A DNA stretch of 64,000 nucleotides from Armatimonadota bacterium. GTDB taxonomy: Bacteria > Armatimonadota > UBA5829. This document shows positions 31,310 through 40,084 of this stretch, piece after piece. Position 1 is the stretch's first letter. Every line of letters begins with the position of its first letter. The stretch spans positions 1 to 64,000 of the forward strand of contig JAPLCU010000020.1 in the NCBI GenBank assembly GCA_026392045.1, read 5' to 3'. The notes under the pieces were generated by a model that had not been told where the DNA came from, ran no database searches, and worked only from the letters and a program-made list of their open reading frames with translations. The position numbers were made by a program, and so were the translations under genes.

Positions 31310-32110
31310 ATGAAGATTTTATTTGTAGGAGACGTATCAGGAAAACCGGGGCGCAGGGCGTGCGAGAAACTGCTTGGGCCTTTGCGGGACCATTACGCGG
31401 CTGATCTGGTTGTGGTCAATGGCGAGAACGCTGCGGGTGGGATAGGTATAACCAAGCCCACGGCCAAGAGCCTTTTGGACATCGGCGCGGATGTTATCAC
31501 CCTCGGAAACCATGCGTTCGCAAAGAAAGATATCCACTCATATCTGGAGCAGGAGCCGCGCATACTTCGTCCGGCAAACTACCCTGATGGCGCTCCAGGC
31601 AGAGGTTGGGGCGTATTTACGACTGCAAATGGCGATGACATAGCCGTGGTGAACCTGGTAGGCCGCGTTTACATGACGGCTGTGGACTGTCCATTTAGAT
31701 GCATAGACTCCATTTTGAGTGAATTGGACGGCGAGACGAGAACTACGCTGATTGACATGCATGCTGAAGCAACTTCTGAAAAAGTTGCGCTCGGATGGTA
31801 TCTTGATGGAAGAGTTTCTGCTGTAATCGGAACACACACCCACGTACAGACGTCTGATGAAAGGGTGCTAATTGCAGGAACAGCATATTTGAGTGACGCG
31901 GGAATGACCGGAGTGCACGATTCAGTGCTGGGTTTGGATAGAAAGCTTGTTATTGAAAGGTTTCTTACGCAGACTCCCGGGCAATTTGCGCTGGCCGAGG
32001 GTGAGGCCACGCTGCAGGGCGCGGTTGTAGAGATCGATGCTGCCACTGGTCACGCGCTGAGTATAGTGCGGATAAATGTGCGTGAGACTGACAAAATTGG
32101 CGCCGATTGA
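31310..32110 (+). CDS. ymdB: YmdB/TIGR00282-family metallophosphoesterase
   Basis: MKILFVGDVSGKPGR, VVNGENAAGGIGIT, ITLGNHAFAKKDI, GTHTHVQT. Confidence 0.93.
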   Translation: MKILFVGDVSGKPGRRACEKLLGPLRDHYAADLVVVNGENAAGGIGITKPTAKSLLDIGADVITLGNHAFAKKDIHSYLEQEPRILRPANYPDGAPGRGWGVFTTANGDDIAVVNLVGRVYMTAVDCPFRCIDSILSELDGETRTTLIDMHAEATSEKVALGWYLDGRVSAVIGTHTHVQTSDERVLIAGTAYLSDAGMTGVHDSVLGLDRKLVIERFLTQTPGQFALAEGEATLQGAVVEIDAATGHALSIVRINVRETDKIGAD

Positions 32111-32162
32111 CAGCAAGCGCTACTGGCTATAGAATTAGAGTGGAAAGCTGGAGGATATTCGA

Positions 32163-33062
32163 ATGCATTTTACACGAATTTTACCGATCATCGCGGCATC
32201 GCTTTTTGGAGTGACTGCTTATGCCGCTAATACGCCTGATGTTTATATTTTCAAAGCGGGCAGCCTGAGCGCTGAAGGCTTAACCGTAGGCGGTTGGGGC
32301 AGCGGAAAAGCTTCTGAGAGCAAAGTGACGGCTATGAACGGTGGGTTCTCTGTCAAGATCACTACTCAGAGCCTCTATGCCGGTGGGCGGATCGAACTGA
32401 AACAGCCTGTGGCTTTGTATACAGCCAAGCCCGAGGAGGACCGCTATCTGGTCTTCGCGTTCTACTTCGATGATAAAAAACAAGTCGATCCGGCGGCAGG
32501 CACAAACAACGATATCGAGGCTGACGCTTATTTTGTGCCGAATGCGAGCAAGGTCCGTTTTGTATTCGTCAACGATAAGGGCGGCACGCAATCTATCGAG
32601 CAGCCCACCACCAAGATTGACGATGACAACTGGATGCGTATTGCCATTCCACTGAGCAAGTTCAAACATGCCGAAGGTGAAACTGAGTATAAGCTCAGCA
32701 AGTTCATAATCTCTACAGACATACCTGCCACTCTGTATTTCGGCGAGCTGAAGATGACAACAGACAAGACCCCGATCACGGTGGATGTCAACGGCATGCA
32801 GGATTTTGGCGTGAATACCAAGGCATTCTTCCTTGCCAGCGCTTATGCCGGGATTACCGCTCTTGACTATTCCTGGGACTTTGACGCCGAGAACGGCATT
32901 CAGAAAGAGTGCACAGGTATGGTCGGAAGTCACAGCTTCAAACTAAAGCAGAACGAAGACGGCACCACGAGCGGGGATTACATCATTACTGTTACGGTGA
33001 GCGACAAAAACGGAGTAAAAAAACCTGTGACGGCTACATATAAGGTTTCGGTCAATGGCTGA
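32163..33062 (+). CDS. Secreted protein with PKD-like C-terminus
   Basis: Signal peptide; LDYSWDFDAENG...GDYIITVTVSDKNGVKKPVTATY. Confidence 0.7.
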   Translation: MHFTRILPIIAASLFGVTAYAANTPDVYIFKAGSLSAEGLTVGGWGSGKASESKVTAMNGGFSVKITTQSLYAGGRIELKQPVALYTAKPEEDRYLVFAFYFDDKKQVDPAAGTNNDIEADAYFVPNASKVRFVFVNDKGGTQSIEQPTTKIDDDNWMRIAIPLSKFKHAEGETEYKLSKFIISTDIPATLYFGELKMTTDKTPITVDVNGMQDFGVNTKAFFLASAYAGITALDYSWDFDAENGIQKECTGMVGSHSFKLKQNEDGTTSGDYIITVTVSDKNGVKKPVTATYKVSVNG

Positions 33063-33102
33063 TCTGCAATGTAGCTGACAAGAATACAGCATTGAATATA
33101 AT

Positions 33103-33132
33103 AAAGCCGATCATCATCAGATGATCGGCTTT
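33103..33132. terminator. Bidirectional intrinsic terminator
   Basis: AAAGCCGATCATC-ATCA-GATGATCGGCTTT, 13-bp perfect stem between convergent genes. Confidence 0.88.
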
Positions 33133-33138
33133 TCTAAT

Positions 33139-33216
33139 TGGGGCGAGAAATGGGACTTGAACCCACGGCCTCCAGGGCCACAACCTGGCGCTCTAACCAC
33201 CTGAGCTACTCCCGCC
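33139..33216 (-). tRNA. tRNA-His(GTG)
   Basis: Cloverleaf GGCGGGAG...anticodon loop TTGTGGC...GGTTCAAGTCC...CCCCA, including G-1 opposite C73 and an encoded CCA. Confidence 0.95.
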
Positions 33217-33251
33217 ACGACTTATTTTCTTTCACACGCCATAAATAAATA

Positions 33252-33327
<76 letters not shown>

Positions 33328-33434
33328 AGGGCGACAAACGACACCACGCCTCAGCACTCCAAAATTATACCATAAGGAGCGTGCTCAAGGCAATCTTCAT
33401 GATGAATTGTAAGAGCTCACTCTCAATAAGTAAC

Positions 33435-33504
33435 GGGAGGGCGAGGCTCCCGCCAAGCCTTGTAGCTGCGAGGAAAAACGGCTCAGGGGGACCTTCGCCC
33501 TCCC
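33435..33504 (-). repeat. 70-bp element with 10-bp terminal inverted repeats (family F)
   Basis: Termini GGGAGGGCGA/TCGCCCTCCC; homologous to 45861-45923 and 44035-44071. Confidence 0.85.
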
Positions 33505-33548
33505 ATAGTCCATTTCGCCAAGATGATCCCACAGTTCGCAATGCATAT

Positions 33549-33604
33549 GCTCCAATTCGCCATTCTGAGGCTCCAATTCGCCATTCTGAGGCTCTCGAAG
33601 AATG
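33549..33604 (-). repeat. 21-bp tandem repeat (2 units) plus hairpin leader
   Basis: GCTCCAATTCGCCATTCTGAG x2, then hairpin CATTCT...AGAATG; homologous to 41133-41237. Confidence 0.88.
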
Positions 33605-33743
33605 AGCAGCATGATAACGTATAAATCTGAGCGGTTTCGGGATTTCCAGGTTGGGTTGGATGATATGCATTTTGTTTTGCTCGTTTATCAATCATTACAT
33701 TCGAGACCCTTTTTGAGTTAATACTCAACCAGACACTTCACAT

Positions 33744-34967
33744 CTATAATGCTCGTACTGGAATCGACAACACCTTTTCCGTAATTGGCAGTGACTGCTG
33801 TGCCAAACATATCACCCCCCCGACTCCTACGGGCAGTCCAAGCCTTTCAAGCGTTCCAAAAGCACGAACATCAGCAACCGTGGGCGATGCGGTCTTCTTG
33901 ACCTCAAGTGGATAGATAACTCCATCCTGAATAATCAGGAGATCAATCTCTTTCTTGTCTTTATCTCGGTAGTAATAGAATGGCGGCTGCTTGCCGTTGT
34001 GCAGGTAGCTCTTGAGAATCTCTGTAATAACCCACGTTTCCAGTATGGCGCCGGACATAGCCCCAGCTTCAAGTGTTTGTGGACTTGACCATCCGGTCAG
34101 ATATGAGCATAGCCCCGTATCAAGGAAATATAGTTTTGGGGTCTTTACCAATCGTTTACTGAGATTGTTGTGATATGGCTCAAGCAGATAGATTATACCT
34201 GATGCCTGCATTATCGAGAGCCAGTTTTTTGATGTGTTAACCGCAATATCAGCGTCACGAGCAAACTCAGTGAGGTTTATTAACTGCCCCGTTCGAGCAG
34301 CCGCAATCCGAAGAAAACGGAGAAACGCCATCTCATCACCAACACGAGCCAAGTCCCGCACATCTCTTTGCAGGTATGTCTGCACATAGGAACTGTAGAA
34401 CAAATCTCTGTCCATATCTTCATTGAGCGCAATTGCCGGATAAGATCCACGCCATATCAAACGGTAGAGTTCCTGCAAGCCCAAACTGTCACCAGTTTGT
34501 TCCCGCTGATATATTTCGGAAGGGTTTGGGATGAACGGCCGCATCGTTGGACTTTCTCCCATCCTCTCTCGATGCGAAAACCCCAGTAGTTGGACGACCG
34601 CTACACGTCCCGCCAGCGACTCAGAGACACCTTTCATCAGATGAAACTGCTGGGAACCAGTAAGCCAGAAGAGATTAGGCTGCCTGGTGTTGTCTACCTC
34701 TATCTTAATGTAAGGAAGTAATTCAGGAGCATACTGGATTTCATCAATCAGAAGCGGTGGACGGAATCTCTGCAAAAACAGTGCGGGGTCTCGCTTTGCC
34801 AGGTCAAGCACAAGCCCATCGTCAAGCGAAACATAAGTTCGTTCCGGCTCGCTTATATGCCGAAGAAACGTAGTCTTTCCGACCTGACGTGCGCCAGTGA
34901 CGAGCAGAACTGGAAACTGTCCTGCCGCAGTTCTTGCGAAGTATTCAAGAGTGCGTGGTAGGTACAT
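33744..34967 (-). CDS. AAA/DUF4143-type ATP-binding protein
   Basis: VTGARQVGKTTFLRHI, LIDEIQYAPELLPYIK, LTGSQQFHLMKGVSESLAGR; C-terminal nuclease-like KKEIDLLI. Confidence 0.9.
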   Translation of the reverse strand: MYLPRTLEYFARTAAGQFPVLLVTGARQVGKTTFLRHISEPERTYVSLDDGLVLDLAKRDPALFLQRFRPPLLIDEIQYAPELLPYIKIEVDNTRQPNLFWLTGSQQFHLMKGVSESLAGRVAVVQLLGFSHRERMGESPTMRPFIPNPSEIYQREQTGDSLGLQELYRLIWRGSYPAIALNEDMDRDLFYSSYVQTYLQRDVRDLARVGDEMAFLRFLRIAAARTGQLINLTEFARDADIAVNTSKNWLSIMQASGIIYLLEPYHNNLSKRLVKTPKLYFLDTGLCSYLTGWSSPQTLEAGAMSGAILETWVITEILKSYLHNGKQPPFYYYRDKDKKEIDLLIIQDGVIYPLEVKKTASPTVADVRAFGTLERLGLPVGVGGVICLAQQSLPITEKVLSIPVRAL

Positions 34968-35075
34968 TTCATCACCAAGTGTCGTCTATTGTGCAATATG
35001 AATGCATGATAGACGATACTTGCGAGTGTGTCAAGGTTGTTTTTTGCGGCATAAGATAAATTGGCGGTTGCAATA

Positions 35076-35549
35076 CTACCCCAACGCTTCCGGCAGTGTC
35101 TCCACATAAGCCTTGAGTTCATCGCGGATACGCGTGTAGTAAACAAGCGCCTGCTCCTCGGATTCGGCGTCGCGGGCTAGAGTGTATGGATCATCGAAGG
35201 CGACATGAACTACCTTTGCGGCGCCTGGAAAAGACGGGCAGGTAGAGTCGGCGTGGGAGCAGAGGGTGATTACATAGTCGAATTCTATATCGAACAGGTC
35301 TGACGCGAGTTTTGAGTAATGGCGGGTGATATCCAACCCGGCCTGGGCCATCGCTTTGATTGCGTAAGCGTTCATTCCGTGGGCTTCTATGCCTGCGGAA
35401 TATGGCTCGATAGTGTCGCTCTTGAGAGCTCTTGCCCAACCTTCAGCCATTTGACTGCGGCAGGAGTTGCCGGTGCATAAGAAGAGGATCTTGAGTTTGT
35501 GGTTCGGCTCCAACACGCAGCTCTTTCTTGCAGGATCAGGCGGCCGCAA
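35076..35549 (-). CDS. arsC: Low-MW phosphatase-type arsenate reductase
   Basis: ILFLCTGNSCRSQMAEGWAR; true start probably GTG/TTG near 35516/35513 because the ORF start lies in a palindrome. Confidence 0.88.
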   Translation of the reverse strand: MRPPDPARKSCVLEPNHKLKILFLCTGNSCRSQMAEGWARALKSDTIEPYSAGIEAHGMNAYAIKAMAQAGLDITRHYSKLASDLFDIEFDYVITLCSHADSTCPSFPGAAKVVHVAFDDPYTLARDAESEEQALVYYTRIRDELKAYVETLPEALG

Positions 35550-35570
35550 GATTCGCAGCGGCCGCCTGAT
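35535..35570. repeat. Perfect 13-bp inverted repeat between the thioredoxin gene and arsC
   Basis: ATCAGGCGGCCGC AAGATTCGCA GCGGCCGCCTGAT. Confidence 0.88.
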
Positions 35571-35593
35571 ACATACAAATATATTATCCTAGC

Positions 35594-36091
35594 CTATTCT
35601 ACACCCATCTTCTTGAATTGGGCAATGATCTCTGCTTTCGAGTAGAATCCCACGTGCTTGAAGAGCAGTTTACCATCTTTATCAAAAAACAGCTGCACCG
35701 GAATCGCATCCACTTTGAACTTCTTTGCCGTGTCCGGGTTCTTGTCGATGTCCACCCGCATAAACTTGACTTTGTCTTTGTAGGTTTTCTCCAGATCGTC
35801 CAAGATCGGCTTCATTTGTTTGCAGGGCGGACACCATTGCGCAAAGAGTTCCATAAACTGCGGCGTGGAGGCTTTAGATATGTTCATCTCAGGCCCGGAG
35901 CCCATCATTGATGTCCTTGAAGTCTGATCGAAGCCATTCCGATTCGAGCGTGTCGAAAGCAAAAACACACCCGATGCAGCCAATGCAAACACGACAATGG
36001 CGATGACCGCCCAACTAGCGGTTCCTCTTATGTTCATTTTAGCGCCTCCTAACATGGTATTATACCCAAAAGGACGAGCATGTAAAAGCAT
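35594..36091 (-). CDS. Membrane-anchored thioredoxin-family protein
   Basis: N-terminal TM; LFAQWCPPCKQMKPIL. Confidence 0.9.
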   Translation of the reverse strand: MLLHARPFGYNTMLGGAKMNIRGTASWAVIAIVVFALAASGVFLLSTRSNRNGFDQTSRTSMMGSGPEMNISKASTPQFMELFAQWCPPCKQMKPILDDLEKTYKDKVKFMRVDIDKNPDTAKKFKVDAIPVQLFFDKDGKLLFKHVGFYSKAEIIAQFKKMGVE

Positions 36092-36094
36092 GAG

Positions 36095-37177
36095 CTAATG
36101 CAAAACAGCATTAAATATATATCCAACTAACATGATTCCTATGGCTACCACGCTTACAAAAGTCAAAATCAGCCGCATTTTTAGCACTTTTCTCAAAATT
36201 ACCATCTCAGGCAGCGAAAGCGCGATCACCGCCATCATAAACGCCAGCACCGTGCCCAAAGACGCGCCTTTTTCCAGCAGCGCTTGCACCACAGGCATTA
36301 TAGCTGCGGCGTTGGAATACATCGGCACGCCAATTGCCACCGCAGCCGGAACGCTCCACCATACGCCGCTGCCCATGAACTTGGCCATAAAGTCTTCGGG
36401 CACGTATCCGTGGACCCCAGCGCCCACGGCGATTCCGACCAGCACATAAGGCCAGACCTTGCCGACAATCTCACGCACAGCCGTCGTTCCCGCTGCTATG
36501 CGGTCCGGCCAGGTCTGCTCGTCGTGTGCAAGGGCAAGCTGCGCGGCCTGCATTTCGTAGACCCATTCCTCGACGTGCTTTTCCATCTTCAATCTACCGA
36601 TGACCCAACCTGCCAGAATCGCAATCGAAAGCCCGGTAGCGACATACAAAGCTGCGACCTTTATGCCAAACATCGAAAACAGCATTCCTAGGGCAATCTC
36701 GTTCACCATCGGAGCAGCAATCAAGAACGAAAGCGTCACTCCCAACGGCACCCCAGCCTGCACGAATCCCATAAAAAGAGGCACTGCAGAACATGAGCAA
36801 AACGGCGTGGGTATTCCAAGCAGCGCGGCAAGGACGTTGCCTGCGAACTCACTTCTGCCCACCAGCATCTGCCGCGTGCGTTCAGGGGTGAAGAATGTTC
36901 TGATAATACCGACCACAAACACGATCAACCCAAGAAGCATGAGCACTTTGGGCGTCTCGAAAATAAAGAACCAGATAGCTTTTTCCACAGCGGGCGAGAT
37001 TGCAAATCTGCCCGAACGATCAAGGCCTAGAATGATGAAAGTGAGCCAAGTTGCAATGTAAGGCAGGGCGCGATATATCAAATACCACGCCGCCATCCCC
37101 ATAATCAGATTGGCGATTATCGCCATACTTGGTTTGTTATTCTGTTCTTTCTCTGATTGCTGCGTATTAACTGACAT
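36095..37177 (-). CDS. ArsP/YraQ-family permease
   Basis: LGIPTPFCSCSAVPLFMGF, repeated GVPMYSNAAAIMPV; contains an in-frame family B palindrome. Confidence 0.88.
   Translation of the reverse strand: MSVNTQQSEKEQNNKPSMAIIANLIMGMAAWYLIYRALPYIATWLTFIILGLDRSGRFAISPAVEKAIWFFIFETPKVLMLLGLIVFVVGIIRTFFTPERTRQMLVGRSEFAGNVLAALLGIPTPFCSCSAVPLFMGFVQAGVPLGVTLSFLIAAPMVNEIALGMLFSMFGIKVAALYVATGLSIAILAGWVIGRLKMEKHVEEWVYEMQAAQLALAHDEQTWPDRIAAGTTAVREIVGKVWPYVLVGIAVGAGVHGYVPEDFMAKFMGSGVWWSVPAAVAIGVPMYSNAAAIMPVVQALLEKGASLGTVLAFMMAVIALSLPEMVILRKVLKMRLILTFVSVVAIGIMLVGYIFNAVLH
36991..37017. repeat. Family B palindrome inside the ArsP-like CDS
   Basis: CGGGCGAGATTGCAAATCTGCCCGAAC; 24/27 identical to 10141-10167. 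Confidence 0.82.
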
Positions 37178-37220
37178 TTACTTTGAAATATCTCCTCTGA
37201 AAATACAAGGCAACATTCAC

Positions 37221-38225
37221 CTAACCGATAAGCGCCGGCACCTCGACCAGCGGTCCGATAACCGCCGCAAACGCCTGCCCGGAGTTTATTCCGAACACTG
37301 CCACCGCCACCGCAATAGCCAGCTCAAAGTTATTGCTTGCCGCTGTAAACGAAAGTGTGGCGGTTTTTGAATAGTCAGCGCCGATCTTTTTGCCCAGGTA
37401 AAAGCTCACAAGGAACATCACTACAAAATATATTAGCAGAGGGATTGCTATCCGCACCACATCAAACGGCAACCGCACAATATACTCGCCTTTGAGCGAG
37501 AACATCACAATAATAGTAAAAAGCAGCGCCGTCAGGGTTATTGGGCTGATTGCAGGAATATAATGCTTCTCATACCACTCGCGCCCTTTTGTCCTAAGTC
37601 CCACGACTCTGCTCAGGATGCCAGCGATAAACGGAATGCCAAGATAGATAAACACGCTCTTCGCGATCTCGCCGATGGTCACATGCACAGCGATGCCCTT
37701 GAGGCCAAAGATCGGCGGCAGCACCGTTATGAAAACATAAGCGTAAACCAAGAAGAACAACACCTGAAAGATCGAGTTAAATGCCACCAGACCGGCGGCA
37801 TATTCCGTGTCGCCGTGGGCAAGCTCGTTCCATACGATTACCATTGCGATACAACGCGCGAGGCCGATCATAATCAGCCCCACCATGAAATCCGGCTTAT
37901 CCCGCAAGAAGATTATTGCCAGCGCAAACATCAGTATTGGCCCGATAATCCAGTTTTGCACAAGAGATAGTGTGAGAATCCGCCAATTGCGAAAAACTTC
38001 GCCCAATTCTTCATATTTGACCTTGGCGAGCGGCGGATACATCATCAGAATCAGGCCGACGGCTATGGGGATATTTGTTGTGCCTACGGAGAAACGGTTC
38101 CAAAAGTCGGCAACGCCAGGCGATAAATAGCCCGCTCCCACGCCTATAGCCATCGCCAGGAATATCCACAGCGTTAGATATCTGTCTAAAAACGAAAGTT
38201 TCTTAGTTACTCCATCCATTGTCAC
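37221..38225 (-). CDS. ACR3-family arsenite efflux transporter, ending at an apparently premature TAG
   Basis: [64 protein letters not shown]; same-frame VNVALYFQRRYFKVNVS continues to 37167. Confidence 0.9.
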   Translation of the reverse strand: MTMDGVTKKLSFLDRYLTLWIFLAMAIGVGAGYLSPGVADFWNRFSVGTTNIPIAVGLILMMYPPLAKVKYEELGEVFRNWRILTLSLVQNWIIGPILMFALAIIFLRDKPDFMVGLIMIGLARCIAMVIVWNELAHGDTEYAAGLVAFNSIFQVLFFLVYAYVFITVLPPIFGLKGIAVHVTIGEIAKSVFIYLGIPFIAGILSRVVGLRTKGREWYEKHYIPAISPITLTALLFTIIVMFSLKGEYIVRLPFDVVRIAIPLLIYFVVMFLVSFYLGKKIGADYSKTATLSFTAASNNFELAIAVAVAVFGINSGQAFAAVIGPLVEVPALIG

Positions 38226-38250
38226 GTCCTGATGTTTGCTTTAGTTCTTC

Positions 38251-38967
38251 TTAAAACGTCATTGATACCAGATAAGCTCCCGCCGCTATAACCAAAACTC
38301 CGCAAATACGCCTCACTATGACAGCGCCTTTCGATTTTTCATTCCAGTTCAGATAACGCTGCACAGACTCGGCAGATGAACCTGCGAGCGCAATCACCAG
38401 GCAGTGTCCGATGCCGTATAGAGCCACAAGCGCAAATGCATAGATAAAGCTCGATTCAGCCGCTGCCCTGCGGCTTGCTTCCAGCACCGGTATCATGAAA
38501 GTGAAAGTGCATGGCCCAAGCGCAATTCCGAACACCAAGCCGAGTATGAATGCCGCCAGCGCTCCTCGTCGTTTCAGACCGATATTACCGGGGCCCGAAA
38601 ACGGCGTGGGTATGATCCCGATGAGGTTGAGGCCGACCAGCAAGAATATCACTGCCACGATATAGTTGCCGCACACACCGACGTCACCCCACAGCCTGCC
38701 CATCAGCCCAGTGATAACGCCCAAAATGGCGATAGTGACGAGAATCCCAAGCGCGAAAAGCGAGGATATTCCAAAGGCCTTGGCCCAGGTCATCTTGCCC
38801 TGCCCGCTGATGAACCCGACTATAAGTGGAATGCTCGATAGGTGACAAGGGCTCACCGCCACACTCAGTATTCCCCATAAAAACGACGCTATCAGGGCAA
38901 CGTAAACCGAACCGCTCACAGCGGTATAGACCCATTCGAATATATGCTCTAATATATGCTCTAACAA
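38251..38967 (-). CDS. CcdA/DsbD-like thiol-disulfide membrane transporter
   Basis: VSPCHLSSIPLIVGFISG and GIALGPCTFTFMIPV paired Cys; six TM pattern. Confidence 0.88.
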   Translation of the reverse strand: MLEHILEHIFEWVYTAVSGSVYVALIASFLWGILSVAVSPCHLSSIPLIVGFISGQGKMTWAKAFGISSLFALGILVTIAILGVITGLMGRLWGDVGVCGNYIVAVIFLLVGLNLIGIIPTPFSGPGNIGLKRRGALAAFILGLVFGIALGPCTFTFMIPVLEASRRAAAESSFIYAFALVALYGIGHCLVIALAGSSAESVQRYLNWNEKSKGAVIVRRICGVLVIAAGAYLVSMTF

Positions 38968-38979
38968 AACGCTCTGCTC

Positions 38980-39372
38980 CTATTTGGTAAGCTTAATCCC
39001 CAGCTCTTTGAACTTCTTTACTATCTCAGCCTTGGCCCAATATCCCTCGTGCCTGAAAAGTTCTTTGCCTTTGGCGTTATAGAATATCTGCAGTGGAATG
39101 AGTTTAACTTTGTATTTCTTTACTGCCGCTGTGTCTTTTTTTACATCTATGAAATCTACTTTGAGCTTGCCCTTGTATTCGACCTTCAGCTCATCCAGCA
39201 CCTTGGCCATCATCTTGCACGGCACGCAAGTGGTGGCGCCAAGGTCCAGCAGCCGAGGCAGGGCTTTTGGAGTCACCTTAGGTTTGGGTTTTGCCGGTGT
39301 ATTGGCTGCGATGGCCCACGAGACCGCCAAAACAGTGATAACTGCTGCAATCCCGAAAATTTTACGCTTCAT
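38980..39372 (-). CDS. Secreted thioredoxin-family protein
   Basis: Signal peptide; LGATTCVPCKMMAKVL. Confidence 0.88.
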   Translation of the reverse strand: MKRKIFGIAAVITVLAVSWAIAANTPAKPKPKVTPKALPRLLDLGATTCVPCKMMAKVLDELKVEYKGKLKVDFIDVKKDTAAVKKYKVKLIPLQIFYNAKGKELFRHEGYWAKAEIVKKFKELGIKLTK

Positions 39373-39383
39373 GGTATTTTCTC

Positions 39384-39761
39384 CTATTCACACTTTACGT
39401 CAATCATAGCGCGGCAAGCAGATGTTACACATTCTATATCTGCTTCCGGCAAAGAAAAGTTGCGATTCTTTTCTATTCCCAAATCCGTGACCACAACATA
39501 GCAGTAATTATCGATCCCGGACCGTTCCATAATGAGCTTCGCGCAGGCGACCCCGCAGCCATCAATCACAACCAGTTTTTCTACTTCGTTGACTGCGCTC
39601 ACCATCGCATCAATGTCTCCGCCAGGGCCAGCGAGACAATAAAACTTGGCCGATTGTTCGATATCCAACCTCTTTGCGGCCTCATTTGACAGTTGGCCAA
39701 CATTAGAAGCCCCCGAGCACGCCAAAACCATCTTTGAACTTCCACTACAATTGCACGACAT
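39384..39761 (-). CDS. DGC-type putative zinc-binding protein
   Basis: LACSGASNVGQLSNEAA, YCLAGPGGDID, VIDGCGVACAKLI. Confidence 0.82.
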   Translation of the reverse strand: MSCNCSGSSKMVLACSGASNVGQLSNEAAKRLDIEQSAKFYCLAGPGGDIDAMVSAVNEVEKLVVIDGCGVACAKLIMERSGIDNYCYVVVTDLGIEKNRNFSLPEADIECVTSACRAMIDVKCE

Positions 39762-39773
39762 TTTCTTGCTCCT

Positions 39774-40007
39774 TTAAGCGATCAGTTTTTTGATCTCATC
39801 AACGCTCGGCACTTTGCCGACAACTTTCACCTCGCCGTCCACCGCAAGCGCAGGCGTCATCATAACCCCGAATTGCATGATTTGCTGAATGTCCGATATT
39901 TTCTCCAGTTCGTAATCCAAGCCAAGTGAGTCTGCGGCTTCCTTTGTGAGATCAAATAGCTTGGCGCACTTCGCACACCCCATCCCCAGAATCTGCAGTT
40001 TTTTCAT
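39774..40007 (-). CDS. Small thioredoxin/glutaredoxin-like redox-active disulfide protein
   Basis: LQILGMGCAKCAKLFDLTKEAA, VMMTPALAVDGEVKVVGKVPS. Confidence 0.9.
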   Translation of the reverse strand: MKKLQILGMGCAKCAKLFDLTKEAADSLGLDYELEKISDIQQIMQFGVMMTPALAVDGEVKVVGKVPSVDEIKKLIA

Positions 40008-40029
40008 TGATTATCCTCCTCAAATCTTA

Positions 40030-40061
40030 TTTGCTAGTTGGCGCAATAGCCAATTGAGCGT
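40030..40061. promoter_or_regulatory. Second putative ArsR operator between arsR and the trx-like gene
   Basis: TTTGCTAGTTGG-CGCAATAG-CCAATTGAGC resembles 40418-40451 with the same 8-nt spacing. Confidence 0.6.
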
Positions 40062-40084
40062 TAAAAAAGAGAAGCCCTATTGGC

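Noticed and set aside
32280-32933. 217-aa antisense ORF in the PKD-like gene
   Set aside because: Shadow ORF with no domain signal.
37221-37223. Genome-wide TAG reassignment
   Set aside because: Several genes in the window (S8 protease, recA) end properly with TAG, so global recoding is not supported.
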